From Druceiella hillmani (lineage: Eukaryota; Arthropoda; Insecta; Lepidoptera; Hepialidae), in the NCBI GenBank assembly GCA_039881145.1, contig JAYKKI010000138.1:1169501-1233500 (forward strand): a stretch of 64,000 nucleotides of DNA. The letters run 5' to 3'. This document shows, one piece after another, positions 50,142 through 62,016 of the stretch (position 1 is its first letter; each line of letters starts with the position of its first letter). The notes beneath the pieces were generated by a model that searched no databases, was not told the DNA's origin, and worked only from the letters and a program-made list of their open reading frames with translations. The translations under genes and the position numbers were made by a program.

Positions 50142-51980
50142 CACGGTTAATATTATAATAATACTTGTATTGATTGATCGTTAGTTGGTGTTAGGTTAAC
50201 GTCTCGTGTCAATTAAATATTATAGAATTACACCCCGGCATTTCATATATACAGACAAAGCACATTTCTCTCGAAAACACCGTAAAGAATGCCTTAGGTT
50301 CCATTATCCAAAAGAAAACATACAGCCCTTATAGGATAACTCACGTGCCCATGTGTCCCTTTATCACGGCGGTTTTTTACAAAAAAGGGCTTAACGTTGA
50401 AGTTAAAAAATTGGCCCAGTAATAGAGTACAATAATATGCACACATATTTGTTGCTAACACTCAATAATATTTATACGAAAATTCACCAAAAATATTTAA
50501 AACTCCATATCTATATTGGGAAAAATATAATGCATATCTTACTTTTACTGAAAGGGCTAGTTAAAAGAGTTTCGCAAATATATTGCATAATCTTAGATAG
50601 TACATCTTCAGATACATACTAAGAAATATGCACGCAAATCTTATATAGGGACGAGGCTTTATTTCCAAAACTTCTCAAAATACATTCATAAAAAATTGAA
50701 TTTTAGAAGCCCACCCAAAGTTTGTGGGAAAACTATAACCATCGTTTTGGACGTGATGATTTTTGACAAATACACAATAATATAAATACCTAACTCATCA
50801 AACTCCCCTTTCCTCCTTCACGTACTCAATTATATTAGGTGTTATTAAATATTTATTTCACTAGGAAGCCTACATTAGTGATCATTTATGATAAATATAG
50901 TAATTCCAATTAAAACGAAGTATGGAACCGTCGATGCACGATCTAGACTCACACTTAGCTAGTTTAATTTACTTTCTATGAATTTAGCAATGTAATGGAA
51001 AAAATACATATTTCATTAGAAAACATTTATTCAACGACTTTAAAGCAGCCTGACTTTTTTTTCAAAATCTAAACTTCACAAAGGTTGAGCTTGGCTCCCG
51101 GACCCAAACACCGCCAGACTGATTACATTAATCGCATCACGTAAACCCTTTCCACAAATATTATTGCATAATAAAGACATTTCCCCGGCATTCCTCTTTG
51201 ACTCGCGTTGTTCAAGACTTGAATAAAATACAAAATTAGATACTTGAATTTAAAGTCAAGCTATTCTCTCTTTCATTCTCGCTCAATTTCCGTTGCTAAA
51301 AATTCGCTGCTTTTGATAAATATGGCTAAAAATGGAAAATGTTTTAGACTATGCCTTAATAATTATCTATTGGAAACAGCAATAAAAATAATGTACTTGT
51401 TTGCATATATTTACGTAAGAATAATAATTTTTGTCGTACTTGAAAGAAGCAAATCATCAAGACGTGGAAGAACTTGGTTATTTACAAAAAATTGTTTTAA
51501 AGGTTTTTAAACCTTGTTTGTTACTTTATACATTATATCTTTCGAATAAAACATTTGTCTATTTAACGTTAGCTAAGAGGTTAAGTTTGTACATAAAGTA
51601 CATATTATTAAGTTTTGTCGACAGGGAACTAGACAAATATATTTAAAATCTGAGTATTATTGAGGGAATTTCTACATAAACAATATAGAAACAAATTCGT
51701 TTTAATGACGCTGTAGAAATAATAGAAAAATGCTCTCATGCTCAAAAATGCTCTTCATGTGAAAAATGCTCTACGTAATTTTTTTTTACGTTTATAATCT
51801 ACATAAGATTAAAAATTCAAAAACCTTTGCAGTCGGTAACTTAATTTAGAACCAAATTTTTGAATTTTATAACTTTTATACTTTATAAAACAAATGTTCA
51901 AACTTTATCCCCTGTTGTATTATTTTCAAGATTCCGTACCTCAGAATGAAAAAAAATAGAAACCTCGTAGGATAACTTTT
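50142..51980. other. No gene seen
   Basis: Short frames at 50437-51646 are AT-driven and unrecognised. Confidence 0.6.
51726..51772 (+). repeat. AAAAATGCTCT repeated three times
   Basis: AAAAATGCTCT occurs at about 51727, 51743 and 51761 in a 47-base stretch with irregular spacers. It is a degenerate short tandem array. Confidence 0.6.
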
Positions 51981-52102
51981 CCGCTTGGCGGGTGTGAGTG
52001 CGGGCCGGCAGGTTTACTGGCGGGCGGGCTTGCTGCATACGTGCGTGCGTGCATGAGTGTGTGAGAGCATGCGGGCGTACGTGCGTGCGTGCGTGTGTGT
52101 GT
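51981..52102. repeat. GC-rich (GTGC)n/(GCGG)n microsatellite
   Basis: GCGGG, GGCGGGCGGGC, CGTGCGTGCGTGC and TGTG runs. The Thr/His/Ala-rich minus-strand frame across it (51898-52167) is repeat translation. Confidence 0.9.
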
Positions 52103-52373
52103 AAATATAATGAAAAAGTAAAGCCAAAAAGTCTGTAGACAAAATATTTTTTTAGGAATGCATTCAAATAAATAAATTTATTTATTTATTTTTGGATAAT
52201 GATGAAGGAAAAAATAACTAATAACACTTAAATACAAAAACGCAATATAACAGAATGACAAGAACTTAGTGAAATGAGACATGAACAGATTCTCATATGC
52301 TACTAATATATCGCATTCGGATATGTTTGCGAGGAAACAGTTTACAAGATCACTATTGCGGCACAGTTGAGTT

Positions 52374-52440
52374 GCCGTGATATAGCTCAGTCCGGGTGAT
52401 AGAACACGATCCCGGACTTACCAATTGTGAGTCGAAAGCA
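52374..52440 (+). other. tRNA-like sequence (possible tRNA-derived SINE head)
   Basis: Starting with GCCGTGA, the sequence has TAGCTCAGTCCGGGTGATAG at 52383, close to a tRNA D-arm/A-box, then CCGGACTTACCAAT resembling an anticodon arm, and GAGTCGAAAGC, a weak B-box. The T-arm and acceptor 3' half are not intact, because the palindrome starts inside the presumed B-box at 52434. It is therefore not a functional tRNA as read. A tRNA-derived SINE remnant broken or generated together with the palindrome is the best reading. Coincidence is possible. Confidence 0.35.
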
Positions 52441-52843
52441 TTACTACTCAACCATTCAGCTGTTCAAATAATGATAATAGACGAATAATGAGACGTTTGT
52501 CTTCATGTTTGGTTGTTACACCACTTATTCCATATTTTCACATCAAATATTTCCATATTTCCACACCACATGTTAAGGTAACATCCTGTGATGACGAGGT
52601 ATGGCGTTGTAAAATTTGGGAAAGCAATTTATGGATGGAAATATATTGCTTTCCCAAATTTTACAACGCCATACCTCGTCATCACAGGATGTTACCTTAA
52701 CATGTGGTGGGGAAATATGGAAATATTTGATGTGAAAATATGGAATAAGTGGTGTAACAACCAAACAAACATGAAGACAAACGTCTCATTATTCGTCTAT
52801 TATCATTATTTGAATAGCTGAATGGTTGAGTAGTAATGCTTTC
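52434..52843. repeat. 410-bp near-perfect palindrome (foldback/MITE-like)
   Basis: Left arm 52434 to about 52630 and right arm about 52643-52843 are reverse complements. They differ by two substitutions and one 4-base tandem gain (an extra AAAC unit in the right arm) over about 197 positions, with only about 12 unpaired bases at the centre. The flanks are similar (ATTGTGAGTC before, ATTGCGGATTC after), possibly a decayed target duplication. Short reading frames on both strands here merely mirror each other through the palindrome and are not genes. A transcript would form a nearly uninterrupted hairpin of about 200 bp. Confidence 0.93.
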
Positions 52844-53382
52844 ATTGCGGATTCTACTCTTACTAACAACCAAACATAGCAAGTATTACATGTATGCATA
52901 TGATAAAGTTACAAGCAAAAAGATAATTTAAAAAATCAAAAATTAATTTGAAACGCTTGGTATAAATAAACACTAACTTTTCTGAAAAAAGACATTTTGT
53001 ATTAGTAAATTTTGCATTTTTTTACAAACGCAAACTAACCACTTTTTATATTATACAGTGATGAACTATATAATATTAAATTTTACGTAGGAAATAACAT
53101 TGGTAGATAATACAAAAACATGTAGTTGTTTTAATTTATTTTACTTCCCCATTTCATTTCATTGTAGTAACCCATTCATAGAAACAAATCCTGATATTTT
53201 AGAAGGTTGTAAGTATGTGAACCTAAGGCTTACATGAGGTAAATTGGGGAAATTCATTAAAACATTAAAGAGAAGGAAATAACATTTAACCTACGCAGGT
53301 CAGGCACCACCCACACAGATACGTGCTGTGTTAACATAAATAATGTTTTGTTTTTATGGCTTAATCTACAGAAAAGTGTAGC

Positions 53383-53408
53383 AATATATATATACATATA
53401 TATTGATG

Positions 53409-53498
<90 letters not shown>
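53383..53498. repeat. (TA)n with CACACA interruption
   Basis: Long TA tracts on both sides of ACACACACA. The Tyr/Ile-rich frames on both strands (53257-53451, 53348-53617) come from it. Confidence 0.95.
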
Positions 53499-53500
<2 letters not shown>

Positions 53501-56496
53501 TACATACATTTTCGTGGAATCAATTTTTTTGAACTAGTGTATTTCTCATCAAAATTATGTTTTATATTTAGTTTTACATATAGTTCATCATTATTTCATC
53601 ATTATAAAAAACAATAATTAAATTTAATTTACGAACCTTTATTGTTCTATATTGGTCATCTTTATACTCCATTAAAATAATAACAAAACGTATATTACGT
53701 TGTGTATGAGTCACTCACTATGCTCTCTCTGCTCGGTGATATTTTTTGTACCATGCGTACTTGTGTATAAATCTACTTAAAATCAATATTAATCTACCGA
53801 AATACCCGACTTTTCACTTTAAGTATATAAAGAAAAATAAAATATTTCAGTCATTTTATACTTGATATTTTAGTAAAAATTGATTTTATAATTGCCAAAT
53901 TATCGTGATGCAGTTTTGACGAGAGAAAAGCTATAAATTTTGTAATTTTGTCGTTAAGTGTTCTCCGAATACATTGATTGTTAGAACGAATGACGTAAAA
54001 GAAAAGAGACTATCCTACAAACTTTATCGAAACTCTAAAGAGAGCACTTTTGATTTATATCTCATTATAATTTTTTTTTGTTGCAAACATTGTGACTTAA
54101 TAGTTTAGAAGTAAAAATTATTGTTGTGATATTATTTTTAAAGACATAATTGAATTTTCTTTAAATAGCTACTGCTTTTCTATCTCGAAATTTCAATTGT
54201 AAAGTCATCTCATTACAGAACTATGTATCAGTTTTTAGCATTAATAGTTAAAAGTAATGCGTTAATTAAAAAGTGAAATCTTTCAAACTTTAAAATTTAT
54301 AACAAACAGCTAAAATTTTTTATAACAATTCTTTTAAAAATAATGTTCTTGTGCTCTATTTTTGAAGAATGATACAAAAATGTAAAACTTCCTCAGAGTT
54401 TTTTTGCTTAATTGACTTTCACAATTCATCTCCATTTCAAATTCATATCTAAACACATTATGCCATTTTTCCCTACAGACATAAATGTTATTTTACCACC
54501 ACCACACCATCTGGAAACTAATTTTAGCCGAATTTCGTAGAAATTCTCCTATTGTAAAAACCTAGAATTTTGAATATTAAGGTGTTTTTAATAAATCTTT
54601 ATTAAGCATGGTCCCCAGATATCAATTTTATGACCACCTTGCAATTCATACTAAAAGGGAATAACTTTTATCTTTTTCGTAATTCCACCTAAAATATTAA
54701 TAATTGTAAGGAACAAATTTTCAATCGGTAATAATTTGGAAGGTAGTTAAATATATTTTATATATTTGGAGATCGACTGGATTAATAAACTCTGATTGAT
54801 ACTAAGGTTGCATTACGTACTTCTTTAAAAAATTGTAATAATTTCAGCTATTTTTATAAATATGTTAAAAGAGCTTCCGCCCAAGGTAATTTTAGATTAG
54901 ATTTTGTGCAGAATACGTTCGTTAAAAGTAATATTACTAAAAGTGAAACAATATTATTAAGTATTTTCACGTCGAAGTCATAACTATAATTACAAAATAA
55001 TAATTATGACTTCGAAGTATTCTTAATATTTTATGTACTTCTATCTGCCGCCCTTTTTATAGCTTTAAAAATATAATTGTAATTTATTGAAGCAAAAACC
55101 ACAGTTATTTTACTTATTATAACCATGTTATTAACTACCACAATTATTTTTCTTTTTATAAATGTGAACCAAGAAAAACTTAGAAGATATATTACCTGCC
55201 CTCGTTCTTCAGTTTCAGGGAGCTTAATGTCATCATTCACTTAGAGAGTCACACCTCTACTTTAGACTTTTGCTCACCTACGTCAGTGTGATCTTTTGAC
55301 AGGCGAAGAAGCTTGGTTGCGATATTAGTTATGAATTAATTTGAAAGTTTGTTTGTAAGTTGCTTACACTACTTGAGTGTTCAGGTCACTAAATTAATAT
55401 TTGTCTCATCAATATACAATAATGAAGTTTGAGTAATAACTTCTACTGGTTCAACGAAATGTAGCGACCTGAGTTTGGTGCGAAAACTATACTAGTTTTA
55501 TTAAGAAAGTGCGGAATTAAACTTTTTGAAATTCATTTTCTAGTTACAAAAAAAATGAATAAATTAAAAAAAAATTAATGTCGGTAATAAAATAGTTATG
55601 TTTCTATTCATTTTTATTCTAAATTTGTACAAATTTTTGCATCGGTATGCTGTAACACTTTGTATTTTAATGGCAACATTGGATTTTTAAAATATTACCC
55701 TAGATATGTAAGCCTACCTTCGTTCTTACTTATGCACATCGAGTTTAAAAATATATAAACAAAAATGAAATAAAAGTTTTTGTCTATGACTGCAATAAAT
55801 TACATAAGGTGACCGCAGACAATAGTGCGTAGTCATTGACGGACAACGTACTTCATATAGTCAAGTTTAGTTAATACTGTAATATTATTGTGGGGAAAAA
55901 TGTAAGAAAAGCTTTAGATGTGCATGATGAGAAACCATCCTTTTAAAAATGATTACTTCATTCTTTCATGTTTAATTTAAAATTACTCACTGTAAATTAT
56001 ATTAAACACGCTTAGTCGTCTGTATTTCTTTTAAAATCTATATTACAGGTTAGTGGCCTACATTAACAACGCTTTTTGTGGCCCCACCGATAGCTGATTG
56101 CATCTCATTTAATATTCAAATATAATAGTATCTAATCAAGGAACGGCAGGAAAGGAAAATTTTACTCCGCTTTTATTAATAACATCTATACTTTGCTGGT
56201 TGTTAAAATAAACGAATATAATTGAAACAGCCAGTGTATATGTTACTAAGCGAATAAAATTAACTATATTCATAAACCTTTTTTTAGTTATATTTTGCGA
56301 AATAAATCTAATTCCTTTTTACCTTTTTTCTAGAGTTAAACATAAATTTCAACCAAAAGGAAGGGAACGACTAAGACGATATAAATTTTTCTCTCAATTC
56401 CATTTAATTTATCGCAAAAGTGGTGTTCATACTTTCTATATAATTAATTTCTTTTGTAAGAACTAATAATTTTGATAAGCTTTAGAAGCAAGACTT
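53499..56496. other. No gene seen
   Basis: AT-rich, with one 12-bp inverted repeat at 54972-55014. Confidence 0.6.
54972..55014. repeat. 12-bp inverted repeat
   Basis: TCGAAGTCATAA (54972-54983) is exactly inverted at 55003-55014, with a 19-base AT-rich spacer. It is short; it is listed because it resembles the other hairpins in the window. Confidence 0.5.
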
Positions 56497-56545
56497 AACA
56501 AGACGTGTTACGAAACATTTCCAATGTTTCGTAACACGTCTTGTT
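56497..56545. repeat. Near-perfect 49-bp palindrome
   Basis: Arms of 23 bp (56497-56519 and 56523-56545, core AAGACGTGTTACGAAACATT) are exact inverted copies around a 3-base centre. So short a loop makes a DNA cruciform or insertion footprint more likely than an RNA precursor. Confidence 0.85.
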
Positions 56546-56744
56546 TCGAAATCGGCGCATTATTTTTTGCGAATTTTCCAAAAAGTGTTGATTGAAACAA
56601 ATTAAACCAACGGCAATTAATTTCAGTTTAAAATTTTATTACGTATTACTATTATTCTGCTGATCTGACGAATATTGTAAAAAGTATAAATTTAACGCAA
56701 CTTTGCACTGTCAGACTGTTAATCAGACACTGCCCTTCCCCGTT

Positions 56745-56745
<1 letters not shown>

Positions 56746-56815
<70 letters not shown>

Positions 56816-56838
56816 TGTGTGTGTGTGTGTGTGTGTAT
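56746..56838. repeat. (TA)n(TG)n microsatellite
   Basis: TA tract followed by TG repeats (about 56814-56836). Confidence 0.95.
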
Positions 56839-59800
56839 ATGGACGTATCTAATATTATTTAATAGCGTATTTCCTTGGAGGTCTTTCGTTAAAAATGTGA
56901 TAAAAGAAAATTGATGATAAGAATATACAATAATTTTTAAAAAATGTGTTTTAATGCTCTTTGTGGAGAAACTTTATTAGCATATTTATAGCGTTATGTA
57001 CTAAATGGCATTACGCGGTTATATTCGTTATTTTCACCCTGGGAAAGGAATTTTCTTCATTATTATGTGATATATTGATATAAGTGAATGAAGATAATTT
57101 GGCATTGTTCCGAATGGAAAATCTAAGCGGAGCGTAAAATTTTGAATCACGATTTTCTCCTTTCCATCGTTCCTTGGTTGAATGCTATTCCATTTGAATA
57201 TTAAATTAGATGCAACCAGCTGCTGTTGCAATAAGCTATAACAATAAGCTGTATTGGGGTATGGACCTGTACAGTTGCGTGATTATTAATCGATGGTGTA
57301 TCCTTTAAAACAATTTTTTTTATCTTTTGGAATTAATTAACTCAGATATACTATGTCTCTGGAGAGGAAAGATGTTTTGATAATAACTTTTAATAAATGA
57401 AATTAATATTTTTAAAAATGCATTAATCTCCATCTATGTTCAGAAATGTAAAAATACGGAAACTTAAATTTTTAAACATGATATGAGAAAAAAAAATATA
57501 TAACTTTTATCCTCGATTTCGCACGCCTGAAAAATACTGAGCAAAACGTATTTAGATATTTATTATTAAATCATGACCTAACGGTAACATATATTTTAAT
57601 GAAGTTTATTATAGACATAACTTAACCTTCAAATTAATACAGATATTACAGCTGTAGGACCAAATTTGGTGTTTTAAATTAATAATAAAACATATCAACA
57701 GATGGTGTTATTACGTAAGCATATCAGAAAAACCCAAAAACTGAGGGTAAACACCACCACCATAATCGAAATCTACGCCGCTAAAATTGTCCAAAAGATA
57801 GCAAGTTTATAATATTATCTAATTATTTTGATAGCATAACCGCTGTCAATACAGTAGAATATCGTTTCTTAAAAAAATTATTCGAATCGAATTTCGGATT
57901 TTAAGTCCCAGTGCGGATAATTATTTGAAAAGATTAGTTACAAGGGTCGGAAAAAAGTTTTTCAATCAATTATATGTGGTATATCGTCGAACATATATAA
58001 AAAAATATACTAAAAATATGAGCTATTTCAAAATCCGTTGGCCTCAAATTATGAAAAACAAGGTATTTATAAGCCTACGAAAAGTCTGTAGGGAAATTAT
58101 ACCGTTTACTCTAGATCTCATAATTTTTGAGATATTCACGATACGTGTTTTTCCTCCAAATAACATTTTAATTTAGATATAATTTAATATTTATAAGGCT
58201 ATGAAATCAATATTAGTGATGTATTGTGGTAAATAAAGTAATTTTACTTGAAACGAGTGAAAAGTGAAACATTCTAAACACATGAGGCTTTTAAATATCT
58301 ACCCTAAGTTAATTGCAAGAAAAATAAATCGAAGTCGAATAAAATATAAAAACCCGTCAAAAAATATGAAAATTATTTATTATTGTAAAATATGAACATT
58401 GTTATTGAAATATATTAATCTACGTGTTTTTATAATATTTATTTACGGTCGGTTATTATTAGAGTTATGACGATTTCACGGATGGATAGACAGGTATATC
58501 GAAATCGTAACGAACTGATTTTTTGCAATCTGGCTATATAACACTAAAGTTATATTTAGGTATAGTAATAAGATGTTATAAAATCTATTATAATTTAAAA
58601 AATTAGCCTAAATAATTTAAGATAGTTATAAAAATAAAAAAAAACCTTGGTAAGCCATTGAATTTCCTTACAGTATTTGATCAATGTAGATGACCACAAT
58701 AACCAAATAACTAAGTCCTATTCCAACCACAAATTAAATAAAACCACTATGAGATGAATTGGCTTATTATTTCGGTTACAATGACCAAAAAGCTTGTAAT
58801 AATATTTATATGCAGAGAAAGTTTTTATTTATTTTCAAATGATGTGAAAATTATACTAGCTTATAGTATTTAGATGGGATGTATAATGTATATACTATAT
58901 TTTTTAATGATATACATAATGACTAATAGCTATTTAGGTTAATGAAATCGAGATGTGCTGGAACTTTTTGTAAGTTAAACTTTTAACTAATAACAGTTAT
59001 ATCAAACTAATGTATTAGTATATCTAGAAACCTTGGAAATTTAGGAAATTTCAAAGATACATAATGTAGATTTGACCATTCGACATTATATGAATCGTCA
59101 TATACCTTATGGGTTTCTCAACCGTACATTAAAAATCAATTACCAAGCTTCAGTAGTTTAGCCATGTGTTTTCATAGTTTAAAGTAGTTTGTCATTTCAA
59201 GCAAGAATTATGTAACTTCAAACGCGCCGCACTAATTTGTTACAGGTGCCGACAAAAATAATAACCGCGTGCCATTGCCGTTTTGCCAAGGTTAGTAACA
59301 TAAATATTACAAATTGTGTTTACGTTTTCTTTATGTTAAAATGTTATTTATTGTCTTTGAAAAACATATTTATTGACGTAATTGCTTATTTCACCATTTT
59401 AAACTTATTTTTCCGATTTTCCGATTATTATGAGCATTTTTCTGTTGCAAAATTAGACATTAAAAATATTCTTTTAAACAAATTAAATTTTTAAAGCTAT
59501 ATAAGGTATGTAACATTTTACAGGGTATGTAGATTTTATTTTCTAAGTTTTCTTATTTTAAAAGATTAGGTCGCAAAATTCTGTACTCGTCTGTGGCACA
59601 GAATAAACAATTTAACCATTGCGCAGAATACGAGATTAATATGGGTGGTTATAAAATTATTTACAAATATCGATTTTTCAGAACTTAAATATTTTACGTA
59701 GAAACATTGTTGCCTATTTGAATAATCTTATATTTCATCACATAAGTAAATAAATATTATAAATACATATTTTAAAATATAAATATTTTTAAGTTGATTT

Positions 59801-60056
59801 AAATTACTTCTGCGAATTTCCTATGCATATATTTTAGACCTGGCTACGTGTTATAAATTGATTCATTATTGCTAATAAACTAGCAGAGCCTACTTAGTAC
59901 TAATAATTTTTTTTTCATTTCGGTGCATTTACTATTATCGTCAATAGTTCTCTTATATTAAACAATTTATATTTAAGCTTATAGGGCGTGTAGATTCGTA
60001 AGTCTAACTAAAATCATCATTTTATATCTTAATATTTCGTGAATTGATCCCAGCAG

Positions 60057-60058
<2 letters not shown>
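56839..60058. other. No gene supported
   Basis: Frames of 65-85 codons (57034-57231 minus, 57925-58176 plus, 59237-59494 plus) are unrecognised. The candidate micro-exon lies in the last. GGATGGATAGACAGGTATAT near 58482 may be a repeat relic. Confidence 0.55.
59246..59290 (+). other. Candidate 45-base micro-exon
   Basis: TTGTTACAG precedes and GTTAGT follows a 45-base, GC-richer segment open in one frame (VPTKIITACHCRFAK). The length is a multiple of three. It is supported only by splice-site consensus and composition. Confidence 0.15.
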
Positions 60059-60113
<55 letters not shown>

Positions 60114-60245
60114 GTATATATATATATATACACATATATATAAACATAACTATATGTGTGTGTGCGTGCTTGTGTATACTTGTGCCTATGGGTGTACATG
60201 CGCGAGTGTGAATGTGTGCGTGTGTGGTGTGTGTGTGTGTGTGTA
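60059..60245. repeat. (TA)n then irregular (TG)n microsatellite
   Basis: A long TA tract, then CACATATATATA, and an imperfect TG/CG-rich tract to GTGTGTGTAGTAGTAG. The frames over it on both strands are repeat translation. Confidence 0.95.
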
Positions 60246-60896
60246 GTAGTAGTACCTACGTGTATATACGTTTTGTTACTAAACCCTTTAACTATTTTCA
60301 AATTTCCACACCTAGAAAGGAAAAGGGGAACTCCTATATATGTGTGTGTACGTCTATCCAACACAACTGTTTTTCTCAAAAACCGATTTACACAGAAACT
60401 TGAAGTCTTACATAATAAAAAGGACCGTTAATCTGCACAAATCCCAATAGTTACACAACTTAAAAATATACGGTTGTAAATTTTTCGGAACGAAACTAAA
60501 ACTTAAAAGTTTTTTTTTAATTCCTATTAATTTTTTTTTCCTATTTAATGTGGGGTTCAATCCCATAGAGTATGTTGAATAACCTAGTTTTTTAAAAGGA
60601 CTTTAAGAAATATTTTTAACATTTCTAAAAATGATATCTTTAGTGGTATAATGGAAAATATGTAAAACGATATGTTTCCCCTTAATTTCTGAAACTATCT
60701 AACTTGAAACTATAAAAAGAGTATAGATTTCTAGGAAAGTAAGCAAATTACTTAGGAAAACTACACGGATGATTCTAGATGTCACTTTTGTAATATGTTT
60801 TTGAGAGATTCAGTAAGCATTAAATTATTATCCTACATTGTGAAAAATTAATATTTTTAAATAAATTAATAGAAATACACCCTTAAGAGTTCCTAA

Positions 60897-60935
60897 ATAC
60901 CTAAATGTGTACGGAACCCTCCCCACGCGATTTCT
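60897..60935 (+). repeat. Short 'tgtacggaaccct' repeat relic
   Basis: CCTAAATGTGTACGGAACCC, then TCCCCACGCGATTTCTGATC, follows the same motif as a frequent lepidopteran repeat end. It is a fragment only. Confidence 0.3.
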
Positions 60936-61012
60936 GATCGTAATTGATAGATTTGATTCAAAATATGTACATTTTATATAATAATAACATATAGGAAAAG
61001 TATAGTAATAGT

Positions 61013-61061
61013 ATGGCGTTGTAGTGTGAGTAGGAGTATTTAACTAATACTACAACGCCAT
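61013..61061. repeat. 49-bp hairpin with ATGGCGTTGTAGT arms
   Basis: ATGGCGTTGTAGT (61013-61025) is exactly inverted at 61049-61061, around 23 bases. The 12-mer TATGGCGTTGTA at the left arm also occurs in the arms of the palindrome at 52.4-52.8 kb, so the two may belong to related repeat families. Confidence 0.7.
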
Positions 61062-61657
61062 TTCTTATAGTAATTTTTAGTCTTTTTAAATAGCGAAAGA
61101 TCTAAGACTACTGCTATTGAATCATTCTTTTGGTGTAACTTTTTCTATACACGATATATGGCTAAATATTTAAGGATACCACTCCATTATCAAAAACATA
61201 AAAAGTTGAAAAATTTTAATTAAAAAAATCTGCAATCAAAAAATTATGCTACGAAAAGAAACAAGAGTGTCCATTTGTATGGAACTAACTCAAAGCTCTA
61301 AAATTTTTGGTATTTCTTTTCCATATTAGATCTGGCATGAATTTTAAAATAGAAAACTTCTCGAAACAAAATCATTTACTAATTTTAATACAATAATTGA
61401 TAGATGAAATTAAATACGACCAGTACATATATAGATTGTAACAATTTAATAAACATTAACTTTATGTAAACATTATAGCAAAATTTCTCAATGTTTTGTC
61501 ATAGCCTATGTCTATTTTGAATAATCGCCTTTGACCGCGACAGGTAACATTCAGACGAGGTCACGAAACAAAACATACCCTTGTATATATAATGAGTATA
61601 AAGGTATACAAAAATGAATGCGTCTTAGATTAAGCACTTGACATATATCATTCTTTC

Positions 61658-61729
61658 AGAATGTACGCGTAGTACGCGTACATTCTATCAGCGTAAGGTT
61701 ACTAAAAGCACTAGTAACCTTACGCTGAT
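61658..61729. repeat. Two abutting perfect hairpins
   Basis: Hairpin A has AGAATGTACGCGTA (61658-61671) inverted at 61673-61686 around a single base. Hairpin B has ATCAGCGTAAGGTTACTA (61687-61704) inverted at 61712-61729 with a 7-base loop. They touch without a gap. TTTCA before and TGAAA after could close a three-way junction. The pair looks like a two-armed cruciform or two nested foldback insertions. Confidence 0.85.
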
Positions 61730-62016
61730 TGAAATAGCATAAAATAATGTATATCTTTATAATATTTAGTCATAAACTTCAACACATATAATAGATGAAT
61801 TTATTGCTGCAGGGCAACCCCTTCCTGTTGAAGATAGCAACGACTTTCTTGACATTTTTTTTAAATATAATACACTTAAACTAAAAATAATTTAGGTATC
61901 GATGTGGACAGGGAAAAAAGATAGAATAGAAGAAGAGAAGAGCAGAATGGTTGAATTATTAAAATGAAATTATGATTTGAATGATATTTTATATAATATT
62001 TTTCAAATATCAATAA

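Noticed and set aside
52488..52882. Several 60-77-codon frames on both strands with similar proteins
   Set aside because: They are the two arms of the palindrome read in opposite directions, not genes.
60059..60431. Frames rich in Thr/His/Tyr/Ile or Val/Cys
   Set aside because: Translation of TA/TG microsatellites; the same applies at 6239-6539, 24254-24451, 51898-52167 and 53257-53617.
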